Part shown: piece by piece, positions 1-10,748 of the stretch | Numbering within the stretch: the stretch's first letter is position 1 | Layout: each line of letters opens with the position of its first letter | Origin: Persicaria tinctoria | Lineage: Eukaryota; Streptophyta; Magnoliopsida; Caryophyllales; Polygonaceae | Assembly (NCBI GenBank): GCA_037127255.1 | Contig: JBANSL010000003.1 | Location: forward strand, 18,169,314 to 18,233,313 | DNA length: 64,000 bases | Direction of reading: 5' to 3' | Notes under the pieces: model-generated | What the model was told of the DNA's origin: nothing | The model's database searches: none | What the model saw: only the letters and a program-made list of their open reading frames with translations | Position numbers and translations under genes: made by a program

Positions 1-1259
1 AAGTGGGTGGACTACTCACGCCTCATCGCAACCGCAGACATTGATTGATAGAAATAAACTTGCATTAAAACTAAATTCAAAGCCTTTACAATCCTGGCAA
101 TCAACTTTCGCAGAAAGCCAAAACCTTAAAAACCTAAAACTCCTAAACTGTATCTATTGGAATTCAATTGTGTGTGACTTGGAATGAATGAAAAGTCAGC
201 CCCTAGGGCTTTATTTATAGGCTTCTAATCCTTGCTAGTCAAGGATAGAATCTTCTATCTCTATCTAAAATTATATCTAAAGCTTTAAAGGATAAATAAA
301 TTGTTTTAAGGAAATAAATCTATAAGGAAAAGATAAAATTAAACTAGGTAAGTCTTCATGTCTTGATAGATCGCGTCTTCCATAGATAGAACTTGATGGA
401 ATTGGATAGAATCTTCCTCCTTCGGCCCCAAGGAATCCCATCTCTAGTCGGATTGTTCCTCGTCGAGAAGTTGCTGGAAACTGGTCTACTCGACCTCGAG
501 TAAGGCTTGTCGACCTCGACAAGGACTCGTCGTCTCGGCTAGCTGGTGCTCGATGTGGCTCGGACTTGGGCTCCTGGGCTCGTCGACCTCGACAAAGCCT
601 TGTCGATCTCGACCAGGGTGGTCTTGTCGTCGACCTCGGATCTGGACTCAGGTGTTCGTCGATCTCGACCAGGACTCCTCGAGATCGACTAAGGTTGGCC
701 TCTGTGGTGGTGTTGAGGACTCCTCCTCGGCAGGGACTCGGGTGGCTTGTCGATCTCGACAAAGGTTCGTCGAGATCGAGTAGGGTTGTGGTCAACTTCT
801 CGTCCTCGGCTCCTCGGGTTGTCGACTCCGGGTGTGATGTCTGGGCTTCGTCGATCTCGACTAAGGCTTGTCGAGATCGAGTAGACTTCCGGAAGTCGGG
901 TTGGTCTGGCTTTCTCGATCAGGCTCTGTCGACAAGGTTGTGCTCGGCTATGCTTGTCGAGATCGAGTAGGGGCTACTCGAGGTCGAGTAACCTTGGTTC
1001 TTGACTCGATTCAACTGTTTCCGTTGCTGCTTTAACCTTGGACTTATGTAGCTGTTTTCCGAGCTTTTCTGACCTTCTGTAGAATTGCTGTAAAACGCCT
1101 CGAAATCTGCGATTTAAACAGAAACTGGTGTAGATTCTATAATTTGGCAAATAAACATAAACTACATAGGTTCTGTACTATCTTAGCCCAAATGAATGCA
1201 ATGTATACAGAAATCGATATAAAAGTTACTGTAAAACATGGCAGATTCAGCTCACAACA
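1..1259 (-). mobile_element. Ty3/gypsy LTR, copy A (partial, minus strand)
   Basis: This is the reverse complement of the LTR that lies intact at 5640-7596. The minus-strand 5' end is TGTTGTGAGC at 1259, and the copy runs off the left edge of the window at the conserved GAGTAGTCCACCCACTT stretch. No polypurine tract lies to the right of 1259, so this is the outer edge of a 5' LTR or a solo LTR rather than an internal edge. It is about 115 bp longer than copy B over the shared part and is rich in TCGA-cored palindromes (380-990). The several short open frames in it are repeats and not genes. Confidence 0.85.
211..219 (-). promoter_or_regulatory. LTR TATA box
   Basis: On the minus strand this reads CTATAAATAA and is followed by AGCCCTAGGG. 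The same TATA plus AGCCCTAGGGG block is kept in the other two LTR copies at 6611 and 63592, so it is probably the LTR core promoter. Confidence 0.6.
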
Positions 1260-1379
1260 GGGAATAACAGGAGAAGAGAGAGTTATTCTAGGGTCGAGTG
1301 GAGATCATATTGTACGTATAATTTGTGTTCATGGCATACATTAATTAAAAAGTAGAGTTTGATTAACTACGATGATAAA

Positions 1380-3030
1380 TATGCACTGATACTCTCTCGG
1401 ACGGTCTAGGGATCCACAAAGTTGAAACGATGAATATCGCTTTACAGATGAAGCTGTTATGGAAAATCATCGCTGAATCGGATAACATCTGGGTAAGAGT
1501 CATCATGTCTAAATATTTAAAAGACGAACCTATTATGAAGTATGTCAAAATAGGTAACACTTCCTGGCAATGGTCCAAACTTAGGGCTATCAGACCTGAT
1601 TTCAAGTCGGACCTTAATTGGTCAATCGGAAACGGTTACTCGGTTAACTTCTGGGAAGATAACTGGGTATTCAGTACTCCTCTGACAAAGCAAGCCCTCC
1701 TCATGCTTGATGAGGCTAAATTGGGTTGGACGGATGACCGTTTCATTACTTCTGAAAAGAAGTGGGATATTCCCAAACTGTATACAGAATTAAGCGGAAT
1801 GTTGAACACAAATATTATTGCTAGAATTAAAGAAATTTATTTACCCAAAAATAATTTCCTTGATCGGCTATTCTGGGGGTCGAGTAGGAACGGTTGGTTC
1901 TCTACCAATTCGGCGACAAAGCTCTGTCATAACCAGGCCGACGATTTTTAGTTCGGTTGTCATTGGATATGGAAATTAGACATTCCATATAAGATTCACC
2001 ATTTTCTTTGGAAAATTGTGCGGGATGACTTACCTATTTCAGACAGACTACAACATTCTCATGTTTCGGTCCTAACAAGTTGTCATTTTTGTGGCTGTAC
2101 TGTAGAGCCTACCACTCATCTACTCGTAAACTTTCATATGACCATGGATTTACTAACTACGATTAGAATTAGACGTCCTTATATGCAGTTGGGCTATGTT
2201 GACACTAAACCAAACATCCTTCTGGCGGACATTTATGCCAAAGAAGGCAAACACTCTTTCGGGAAACTAGCCATTGCTTGGTGGGCAACCTGATATTTCC
2301 GCAACCAATTGGTATTCCAGCATACGAATCAAATCTCCACACAAACTATTGCCTTGTTCAACCAAGCTATTATCAACACTTGGAATGTAAATGTTGACCA
2401 ACAGGCTGGGTAACATGCATGACAACAACACATGCTAATCAGAATCAGAGAAATATCAAGAATCCCACTGACATGCATACTACGACTACACACATATCTA
2501 AGATGTGGGAAAGGCCTCCTTCGGGGCACTTTAAAATAAATTTTGATGGTTCTTACTTGCCTTCAGAGTTCGGCTCCTTTGGATTCGTTATTCAGGACCA
2601 TATGGGTATGGTTGTGTCCTTTGGCTCGGGTCGCGGCAATCACGCTAATGCAGTCTTTGCCGAGGCTATTGGACTTCATATGGGTGTGGTTAGGGTGGTT
2701 GACTTGGGTATTAATAATATTCTGATCGAAGGTGATTGTTTGGTCGTCATAAAGGCTCTGTTGGGGGATTGGTCTTGCCCTTGGAACATTGAGCTGTTGA
2801 TTGCCGATACTTCTCCGTTCCTTCACTCCCTTTCTAATCTTGCCATTCGTCATATTTTCAGGGGTTCGAATGTTGTGGCTGACAGGATTGCACGTCTAGC
2901 ACATAGCATCCCTATAGATGATAGCTTCGCTGCTGATCCAGAACTCTGTGTTCTCGTCCGGTTGGACGTGCTACGAAAAAAGCCCGGTCATCGACGGCTT
3001 TCTTAATCCTTATCCTGCTTCTAAAAAAAA
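1380..3030 (+). pseudogene. 5'-truncated L1-type LINE: ORF2 C-terminus with zinc knuckle and RNase H
   Basis: This is the tail of a plant L1 reverse transcriptase polyprotein. The frame at 1406-1951 (MKLLWKIIAESDNIWV, TSWQWSKL, VNFWEDNW) matches the equivalent part of the full L1 at 38-45.8 kb and ends at a stop. Frame 2018-2293 has the zf-RVT region (CHFCGCTVEPTTH) and the FGKLAIAWW motif. Frame 2419-3006 is an RNase H-like domain with its four acidic residues visible (NFDGS, AEAIGL, EGDCLV, VADRIA). The frames differ, so indels have broken the coding sequence. A short A-run near 3021 may be the old tail. Sequence divergence from the L1 at 38 kb marks it as another, older lineage. Confidence 0.85.
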
Positions 3031-3562
3031 GTGGAGGGATTTCATAAAAAAAATTAACGACAGTAGAAGGAGAGTCGACTTTAGACCTTCTGATGGAGAA
3101 AGACACCATGAAATAGAGGATTAAGGGTGTGTTTGGGTGTAGGGTGTATTGTTGTGAGCTGAATCTGCCATGTTTTGCACTTAAATTTATATCGATTTCT
3201 GCATACATTTCATTCATTTTGGGCTAAGATAGTACATAATCTATGTAGTTTGTGTTTATTTGCCAAAATTATGGAATCTACACCAGTTTCTGTTTAATTC
3301 GCAGAATTCGAGGCATTCTACAACAATTCTAAGGAAGGTCGGAAAAGCTCGGAAATCCACTACAGAAGTCCAAGGTCAAAGAAGCAGCGGAACCAGTCGA
3401 GTCGAGCAGAGAACCCAGGTTACTCGATCTCGAGTAGACCTTACTCGATCTCGACGAGCATGTCCGAGCACAACCTTGTCGACTAAGAGCATTGTCGAAG
3501 AGCCAGACCAACCCAGCTTCGGAAGTCTACTCGATCTCGACAAGACCTAGTCGAGATCGACG

Positions 3563-3681
3563 AAGGTATGGATCTTTCTTCTCCTATTTCCATTAAAGAT
3601 CTGCGAAGAGCCAGACCAACCCGTCTCTGCGAAGGTAAGTCAAGGTATGGATCTTTCTTCTCCTATTTCCATTAAAGATCT
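3563..3681 (+). repeat. 40-bp direct duplication and filler at the deletion junction
   Basis: The 40 bp at 3563-3602 are repeated at 3642-3681. Between them, 3604-3622 is a 19-bp copy of 3496-3514 in the 5' LTR (CGAAGAGCCAGACCAACCC). Both pieces come from sequence immediately beside the large deletion. Confidence 0.85.
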
Positions 3682-3937
3682 ATCTATACATGGGAGAGGT
3701 TTGCCTTGGTATGTGCGCTTATGTAGGATATCCAATGATGAGCCCAAGGAATATGAAGTTGGAGACAAGCTCTATGTCTCTAAATCAAAGGATCATTGGT
3801 TCCCTAATAAATTCAACAAGAAGCGGATGGCGCCTTTCGTGGTGAACAAGATCCATTCTGGAGGATTGCAGCTGATGGACAAGAATGGAGTCTTATTTGA
3901 GGCCCAAGCTACATGGGCCCTGCAAATGCCACCTTGA
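3647..3937 (+). pseudogene. Gypsy integrase C-terminal remnant
   Basis: A 96-codon frame ends with a segment typical of the integrase C-terminal region of plant gypsy elements: YEVGDKLYVSKSKDHWFPNK, then RMAPFVVNKIHSGGLQL and a short tail. The family pattern is Y-x-VGD-K...FPGKL...GPFxV...G. The first 15 or so residues come from the duplicated junction sequence, so the ATG is not a natural start. The upstream catalytic core is deleted. It lies directly before the long non-coding 3' internal region, as expected for the end of pol. Confidence 0.55.
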
Positions 3938-5639
3938 GCTAAATGGAAAGTCGGCCTAGCGACTATAAAATCTAGAGCTTGTACATAGACTTTTTAATTT
4001 TTTGTTTTTTTTTTTTGATTTTGGTTTTGGTTTTATGTCTTTTAGAATACTTCATTTGGATAGTCTTGTTTCTTGTGCAATCTAACACTTTTAAGTCGGC
4101 AAAGCATATAAGGATCGCGAAAAGTGGAATAAAGAAGTCCCTGAAACCAGTCAGAATCGACGAAGGCCAAGTCGACGACGACAAGGAGGAGCAGCCCAGA
4201 CACTACTCGATATCGAGTAGGCCAACTCGACATCAACAAGCCCAGAATACTCCTCGACTTCAGAAAACCACTAGACGCAGACAAGCCTACTCGAGATCGA
4301 GTACACCGTACTCGAGATCGACGAGCAACCTACTCGACCTACACAGTTTTGTTTTCCTCGATATTTTATCCTGTGAGTTCCTTCCTTTACTCTTGTTTCT
4401 ACTTTATTTTATACAGTGAGGACACTGTAATGTTTAAGTATGGGGTGGGGGAAGGGCTTGCTTTATGCATATTTTCCATATTTGACATTATGTGTGCATA
4501 TTTTTAAGTTTTATTTCTTCGAATTGCTTATACATGGCTATTTTGGAATGCATTATTGATTTATGTGCATATATGCATGATTTCCAAAATTTTGAGAAAA
4601 ATGACCCCCATTGAAAATTTTGAAATAATGTCATGGAAGTTTTATTGAACTCGACGATGCAAAAATTGGATTCATTAGAGATATAGCATGAAATTGCCTA
4701 GTAAAGGGAAGTCAAAACGAAGTGCATATTTTGATGAAAACCATGAAAGAAGGTAAAATTGGAAGTTGCTTTTGACATGTTGCATGATAAAATGATGGAG
4801 GACTTTATATTTCCATATAATGCTCATATGTTTATAATCCTAGCCATACCTATGCTTATGCATCACAAAAGCCATAATATGCCTTATTTCAAATATTGCT
4901 CCACATGATCTAAATATTTGCCATTCTTTACCCTATCCGAGGATTATGTTGAGAATGATGTTACATTATGGAGATGTTATATGGTTGTTGTGATTATTAT
5001 CATTATTGGAGTTTGGCAGGAAATTGTTTGAATATATGGAAAATTTAATGAGTGAAAGAAAATCCAATCACCTCAGGAGATAAAGGTAGATTGACCCTGC
5101 TCTCTGAGATAATAGTTTGGAGAGATGGGACACATTGTGAGGAGTCCAAAGCACTAAGTATCCGGGGCCATTCATGACACCCATGTTTGCGACTCGCGAG
5201 AAGGCAGTGCTAAGGTTAGAGAGGTAAAAGCATCATTATTGAAAAAAACATTATGAAAGGTGATGAATCTTATGAAAAGGAATGTGGAAACTCAAAGTTT
5301 GGAAATACTCCATTTCCCCGGATCATTAGCACCACATTGCCAGAAATTGCCCACCTTTAGCCTTTTACCAATCTACTCCTTATTTGAGCTTAAATTAAAG
5401 TCCTCTTGATTATTAATGCTTTCTCACGAATGAATGTTTTGCATAACCCTCCTTTTGTGAGTAGATGTTGCTTTTATTTGCACATGCATGGATCTGTGAC
5501 ACTAGTACATTTTCGAGGATGGTAATTGATTGTAGGGATATATGAGAATGAATCTAAGATGTTGAGAGTTTTGATTTCTTCCCCTGAATGACAATTAAAA
5601 GTATTGCTTGAGGACAAGCAAGCTTAAGTATGGGGTGTT
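3938..5639 (+). other. Gypsy 3' internal non-coding region with polypurine tract
   Basis: I see no gene here. The stretch 4130-4345 holds TCGA-cored palindromes, including the perfect 18-bp CTACTCGATATCGAGTAG at 4203-4220. The end (5607-5639) reads TTGAGGACAAGCAAGCTTAA and then GTATGGGGTG just before the LTR, which is the usual polypurine-tract context of plant gypsy elements. Confidence 0.7.
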
Positions 5640-7596
5640 TGTTGTGAGCTGAATCTGCCATGTTTTGCACTTAAATTTATATCGATTTCTGCATACATTT
5701 CATTCATTTTGGGCTAAGATAGTACAGAATCTATGTAGTTTGTGTTTATTTGCCAAAATTATGGAATCTACACCAGTTTCTGTTTAATTCGCAGAATTCG
5801 AGGCATTCTACAACAATTCTAAGGAAGGTCGGAAAAGCTCGGAAATCCACTACAGAAGTCCAAGGTCAAAGAAGCAGCGGAACCAGCCGAGTCGAGCAGA
5901 GAACCCAGGTTACTCGATCTCGAGTAGACCTTACTCGATCTCGACGAGCATGTCCGAGCACAGCCTTGTCGACTAAGATCATTGTCGAAGAGCCAGACCA
6001 ACCCAGCTCCGGAAGTCTACTCGATCTCGACAAGACCTAGTCGAGATCGACGAAGCCCAGTACGACACCAGGAGTCGACAAGGAGAGAAGCTGGCCGAGA
6101 AGCCGAGGACGAAGACGCCGAGCACATCCCTACTCGATCCCGACAAGACTTAGTCGAGATCGACAAGCCACCAAGTGCCTGTCCGAGTCCATGCCGAGGA
6201 GCCCTAGTCGACATCACCAGAGAGCCATCTTCGACCAGCGCCAGAAGCCCAGATCCGAGCCTGTCGAGCAGAATAACCCGAGAAGTCCAGTCGACGACGA
6301 ATCCTAGTCGAGATCGATAAGCCCTTGTCGATGTCGAGTAGACCACCTTCTGGAAACGTGTCGTCGTGAGCAGTCCGAGTAGAACTGGGATTCCTTGGAG
6401 CCTAAGGAGGTCGAGTTGGCTGAAGATCTATCCATTTTTGGTCAATTCTATCCATGAGAGACAAGATCTATCAAGACCTGAAGACTTACCTAGTTTAGAT
6501 TTATCTTTTCCTTTAAAAGATTTATTTCCCTTACGCACTTTATTTATCTTTAAGCTTTAAGTAGATATAGATAGAGATATTCTATCCTTGATTAGCAAGG
6601 AATAGAAGGCTATAAATAAAGCCCTAGGGGCTGGTTTTTCATTCATTCAAATTTCAGAAACAATTAGTTACATATAGAGAGGGAAAGAGAAGAGGTTGTA
6701 AGTTTGAGTTTATTTAATCCAATTTAGTTCTTTTCATCAATCAATGTCTGCGATTGCGATGAGGCGTGAGTAGTCCACCCACTTCTGGGGCTGGGGTGAG
6801 CCCGACGGTGGCCATGTGAGGTGATGCGATAAAGGTCAGATCTTGTTATGCAATTCGTCTTCTATCCCTATGAGCATGATTCTTTTGCGAGAGTTGAAGG
6901 TGATCCTTGTTTGTATTATTGAAGCGAAAGTGATCTTAATGCAACTTGGGTTAATTATGTGAAAAAGGGTTAGTAACAATTAGGGTTTATGCGAAAGCCT
7001 CTATATGCCTATTTGTTAGTAACGAAAGTTATTTTGATGAAAAGCATGATCTTTTATGCCTTTATGTGTTACTCTGCATGGTTATCGTTTTGGTGTTGAT
7101 ACCCTGGCTTTGGAAGTTCTTTAATATATTGAGTTTATTTCATCGAATTTCTGAGTTTTGTGTCAAAATCTGCGATTTACAGTTTTCTGCTTTTCTAGTC
7201 GATACAGAGGAGCTTGTCTAGGTCGAGTTACTGTTGTGCTTCTGTTGTCGATTCTGAAGTTTCTGTCTTTAATGTCCTTTGTCGATCTCGAGTGCCTTCT
7301 TGTCGAGATCGAGTAGCTTTCCGCTTTGCTTTGTCTTTTCTATCTTCATTTTGTTCTTTGCTTTTGTTTGTTCTTTTCTGTTTTATTTCTGTTTCTGTCT
7401 TTGTTTATGTCTTTTCTGCTTTTCTGTGAGAATTTACAGCTACCTAAGAACTGCTGACGTGCTTCCTCGTGGATTCGATCCTGATTTTCTCTTACTACAA
7501 CGGGAGGAAGTCTTGTATTTATTTGCTGAGACAGGGAAGTCAGTCTGATCTTTATTCTATATTTATTTCATACTTGACCATCCTCCTGCAACAACA
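5640..7596 (+). repeat. Complete 3' LTR of gypsy copy B (1957 bp)
   Basis: It begins TGTTGTGAGC, and its first 400 bp are nearly identical to the 5' LTR remnant at 3150-3565. It ends CTCCTGCAACAACA. The region 5900-6350 is full of TCGATCTCGA/TCGAGATCGA units. Near its end it has CGTGGATTCGATCCTGATTT, a stretch commonly seen close to the 3' end of plant gypsy LTRs. Confidence 0.9.
6611..6618 (+). promoter_or_regulatory. LTR TATA box
   Basis: TATAAATA is followed by AAGCCCTAGGGGCT, the same block as in copies A and C. The U3/R boundary should lie about 30 bp downstream. Confidence 0.55.
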
Positions 7597-8454
7597 TGTA
7601 TGTGGCTTGGGGGATGGCAAAAGTGTCTCGAGTTTCCCACCACGGTGTTTGGGTGCCCGAGTTTAGCGTGTTTGAGGGTTGGGGATTTGGGGGTTTGAGA
7701 GCTTGGAAGGGATGGGAATTGGATCCTCCTTCAAAGAGGTTTGGTGGATGGGAATTGGTTTTTCCTCCAAAATGCCCCTTTGCCTCCCCCTCTCCCTCCA
7801 TTACTTCTGACCTCCCTGTCCAGATCCATCTTTGACCTCCCCGTTTCTCTCCGCCCCGTTCCCACTTTCTTCTCCGCCGTCGGATTCCGTCCGGTCATTT
7901 CTCCGGTTGCTCTCCGCGCCCATCAGATGGCTGTTGCCTTGGCGGATAATCTGATGACCTCCGATCTCCTCGCCGCTGCTATTACCGGCGTTGTTGATTT
8001 ATCTTTGCTTCATTTTTGGGAGCTCATCGCAAACGCGCAAGGTATCGACAGCGCCGGAGAAGAAAAATGTACCTCGACCTCCAAATTGTGGCTACAATCT
8101 CTGCGCTGCCGGAGAAGAAAGAGATGTAGGTTGATTTGGCGGCGTCTGCCGGAGGAGTATCGCCGGCGGAATGACACGAAGAGATATAGGGCATCGCTAA
8201 TGGGTGTTGGGGGGAGAGGAAAGAGGAGTGTGAAGATGGGACAATTTGGTCTTTTCATGTGGTTAAATGGGGTAATTTGGACTTTTTCCATCACTCTATC
8301 TACCAAAAAATCAAAATACAATCAAACACAAAACGGAAAATTTTGGGTGTTGAGTTTTCATCTCTTTCATCCAAAAATTCCATCCACACCCCACACATCC
8401 ACTAAAATCCAACACATCCACTAAAATCTATCCCGTTGCCAAACACACCCTAAG

Positions 8455-8692
8455 AGCGCATTTATTGGTGAGCCAAAGAGCTCACCAATAAGCCACATCA
8501 TCAAAAAAAAAAAAAAAAGGAAGAAGACTGACCTAGCTATGAGCCCGGTAAAATCCCCCGCAGACGAGCTCGGCTCATCACTTGGAAAAGTGGGCATGGT
8601 CCACGCTTTAATTATTTTTTGCAAATTTTGGCATGGGCATGGGTTGAAAAGTAAATTAAGAGCCCGGAACGGGCTCACTGATAAACATGCTA
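8455..8692. mobile_element. Fold-back MITE-like element
   Basis: The left end AGCGCATTTATTGGTGAGCC matches the inverted right end AGCATGTTTATCAGTGAGCC at 15 of 20 bases. The interior has GAGCCCGG/CCGGGCTC and an A16 run. No clear target duplication is visible, so the class is open. Confidence 0.4.
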
Positions 8693-9362
8693 TAATGGAA
8701 AAGTGTATAATTGAGATTCATAAAGGAGTGTTTTTGCGAATCAAGAGCAACTAATTATTAAGATGAAAGAATGAGATTAGCAGCAGAGAATGGAAGGAAG
8801 CAGCACAACACAGTAGCTAGACCTTCCGAAGGAGAAGGACACCATGATGAAACAGGTAGTAATTGAATAGTGGAATCAAGGCAACTAGTTAAGATGAAAG
8901 AACAAGATGAGAAACAAATAATGGAAGGAAGCGACACAACACAGAGGATTTAAAAGTCCAATCCAAAACCATCAAACTTGAACATAAGTCAAAAGAACTG
9001 AAATTAATTCCAATTTACGGCCATCAAATTTGAAAATAAGTCGAAAGGCCTCAAATTGATTCCAATTTAAGATATCACCATTGATAGTCGAAAGCCCTAA
9101 AACTGAAATATGATATGAAAACCCTAATAGCTCAACCCAATTTAGAAAGAATAAATTTTGGAAAGATAGGAACGATCTCATCACGCTTCGAGTGAGAAAC
9201 TCAAAGGAACAGGTTACTATAGGATAGGTGAGCGCCGCTGGGTGGCCGGTGCCCGTCGATGATCTGGGCTCGTCTTGTTCTTCGATTTTGCCATCGAATT
9301 CCAATGAAGAACCTTCAATCTCTGCCTCCTTTCTCTGAATAAGGCCTTTTGAGTGGTTTTTT
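8693..9362 (-). other. Degenerate repeat stretch, no gene
   Basis: A unit of about 65 bp (AAGATGAAAGAA...GGAAGGAAGC...ACAACACAG) occurs twice, at about 8758-8816 and 8888-8946. A related piece, TAGACCTTCTGATGGAGAAA, lies at 3082-3101 on the far side of the Harbinger-like element. An open minus-strand frame at 8972-9382 shows no domain I recognise. The stretch may be part of an old minus-strand LTR. Confidence 0.35.
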
Positions 9363-9697
9363 GGGTGTGTTTGGCAAAACAAGTAGCGTTTTGAAGCTTT
9401 TTGTTTTAATATTATATAGTTTCAAATTAAATAAAGCTAACATATTAGTTAATTAGCGTTTTGGAATTGAATTTCCATCAGCTAACCACCCTAGCTTTTC
9501 AGAGCTTTTCCTTTTATATACACAAATCTCCTCTTTTATCAGCTAGTTTTATCAGCTACCCATTCAGCTAAGGTTACCAAACACAGGACTAGCGTAATTT
9601 AACATATTTTACACAATAAACCATTCAGCTTCAGCTACCTATTCAGCTACTCGTTCAGCTTCAGCTACCCATTCAGCTACGGTTACCAAACACACCC
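9363..9697. mobile_element. MITE with GGGTGTGTTTGG ends
   Basis: It has terminal GGGTGTGTTTGG/CCAAACACACCC with TTT on both sides (9360-9362, 9698-9700). Its ends equal those of the 3125-8450 element, but the target triplet differs from the usual TAA. The right half repeats CAGCTACCCATTCAGCT-like units, and a near copy of the right end (CCATTCAGCTA-GGTTACCAAACACA) occurs internally at about 9560-9586. Confidence 0.55.
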
Positions 9698-10521
9698 TTT
9701 ATCTCTTGAATCGTCTGAAAACTCAAAGGATTTTCGAATGAAGAGGATTGAATGGGGATGCATTATATTTATAGGAGAAATTGGATAAAATTTAAAAGAA
9801 AAAGATATATGGTGTATATAATTAAATCCTTAAAGCATTAGAAAAATATGAAGATAAAAAAAAAACTTATCCAAATTTCGGAGATAAATTCGAGTTTAGA
9901 TCGGATTTCTAAAGTGAAATCTTATCGTCTTAAGGTTTTTGGGCTATCGGTGGGCGTCGGTGTTTAGTGGCGGGCGCCAACAACACTGGGAACCAATCCG
10001 CGGGCGCCGATGAGTAGTCGGCGGGCGTCGATCTTCTGATCCTCGATTTTCCTTTATTTTCTTCATTTTCTTTCATTCTTTTCTTGCATAGCCCTTAAAT
10101 CTGTATCAACACATCAAAACACACGTTTTCTTCCAGTGAACTGAAGTTTTGTTGGTGCAAACTTGAAATTGAAATTTAACTTGGAATTGAAATTGCAAAT
10201 GCAAGGGTTGAATAATGACTAAACTTACTAGTTCGGGTTGCCTCTCGAGAAGCGTCTTTTTTTAAACGTCGTTGGCTCGACATTTTGACATCTCACTGAG
10301 TCTCTTCGGCCTTTTCTTTCGGATCGACTACCACTTGTGTCGGTAGTTTCCCTAAAGCGCGTGCCTTTAATCTATTGTGCCTTTTTTTTTTAGCAAACAA
10401 TCTCTTGTGTCTTTAGTTTCCTTGCATTGACATAAAAAAAATACTTGCAAAAAGGCTTCATCCCTTCCAAATCTTTTAACATCGGAGAGATATCTAAAGA
10501 CTGCTAGAAAAAATTCCACTC
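9698..10521 (-). other. Worn gypsy LTR/UTR-like sequence, no gene
   Basis: A minus-strand TATA-like CTATAAATATAATG lies near 9760-9773. At 9955-10035, GGCGGGCGCC-type GC-rich units recur four times. The stretch 10222-10300 (GGGTTGCCTCTCGAGAAGCG, then GTTGGCTCGAC) resembles sequence common in plant gypsy non-coding regions. No LTR pair or coding frame is visible. Confidence 0.3.
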
Positions 10522-10748
10522 TGAAAGAAATGAAGATTGGGAAACAATAAAACCTCTCTAATGGAGGGAGAGAGGTTGAAGATGGAGGGAATGTGTGTGT
10601 GTATTGACTGTAAAGCAAACTCAGTTTGTTACATCTTACATCTGAATATAAGAGATGCCTTGGGCCTAAACAAACACTTAGTATTGGGCTTAGCCCATGT
10701 CTAAGACCAATTCGGTTTCCCTCCTATGATAAACCTCATCACCCCTCT

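Larger units (their letters stand above)
3150..7596 (+). mobile_element. Ty3/gypsy LTR retrotransposon, copy B, internally deleted
   Basis: The element starts TGTTGTGAGC and ends GCAACAACA. It is flanked by a perfect 5-bp target duplication TGTAT (3145-3149 and 7597-7601). Only about 416 bp of the 5' LTR survive. They are joined by a filler-type junction to the last part of the internal region, so most of the 5' LTR, gag and nearly all of pol are missing. The 3' LTR (5640-7596) is complete. The internal tail, the polypurine stretch GGACAAGCAAG...GTATGGGGTG and the integrase C-terminal remnant fit the Athila/Tat branch of gypsy elements; that placement is an inference. Confidence 0.9.
3122..8453. 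mobile_element. PIF/Harbinger (Tourist)-like element carrying a nested gypsy element
   Basis: The element proper is 3125-8450. It starts GGGTGTGTTTGG and ends CCAAACACACCC, and a TAA lies on each side (3122-3124, 8451-8453), which is the classic 3-bp Harbinger target duplication. Without the nested LTR element and its duplicated TGTAT it is about 874 bp. The right part (7602-8450) has a 227-codon open frame at 7741-8424 in which I recognise no domain, and I see no transposase. It is most likely a non-autonomous element. Confidence 0.7.

Noticed and set aside
380..990. Regularly spaced GTCGAGATCGA units looked like a CRISPR-type array.
   Set aside because: The spacing is irregular, units occur in both orientations, and the stretch is part of a retrotransposon LTR in plant nuclear DNA.
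7741..8424. 227-codon frame in the Harbinger-like element.
   Set aside because: No recognisable domain, low complexity and Arg-rich tail; it is not a transposase by any motif I can see.
10367..10618. Minus-strand 83-codon frame next to the copia 3' LTR.
   Set aside because: It spans the LTR boundary and flanking T-rich sequence, with no domain.
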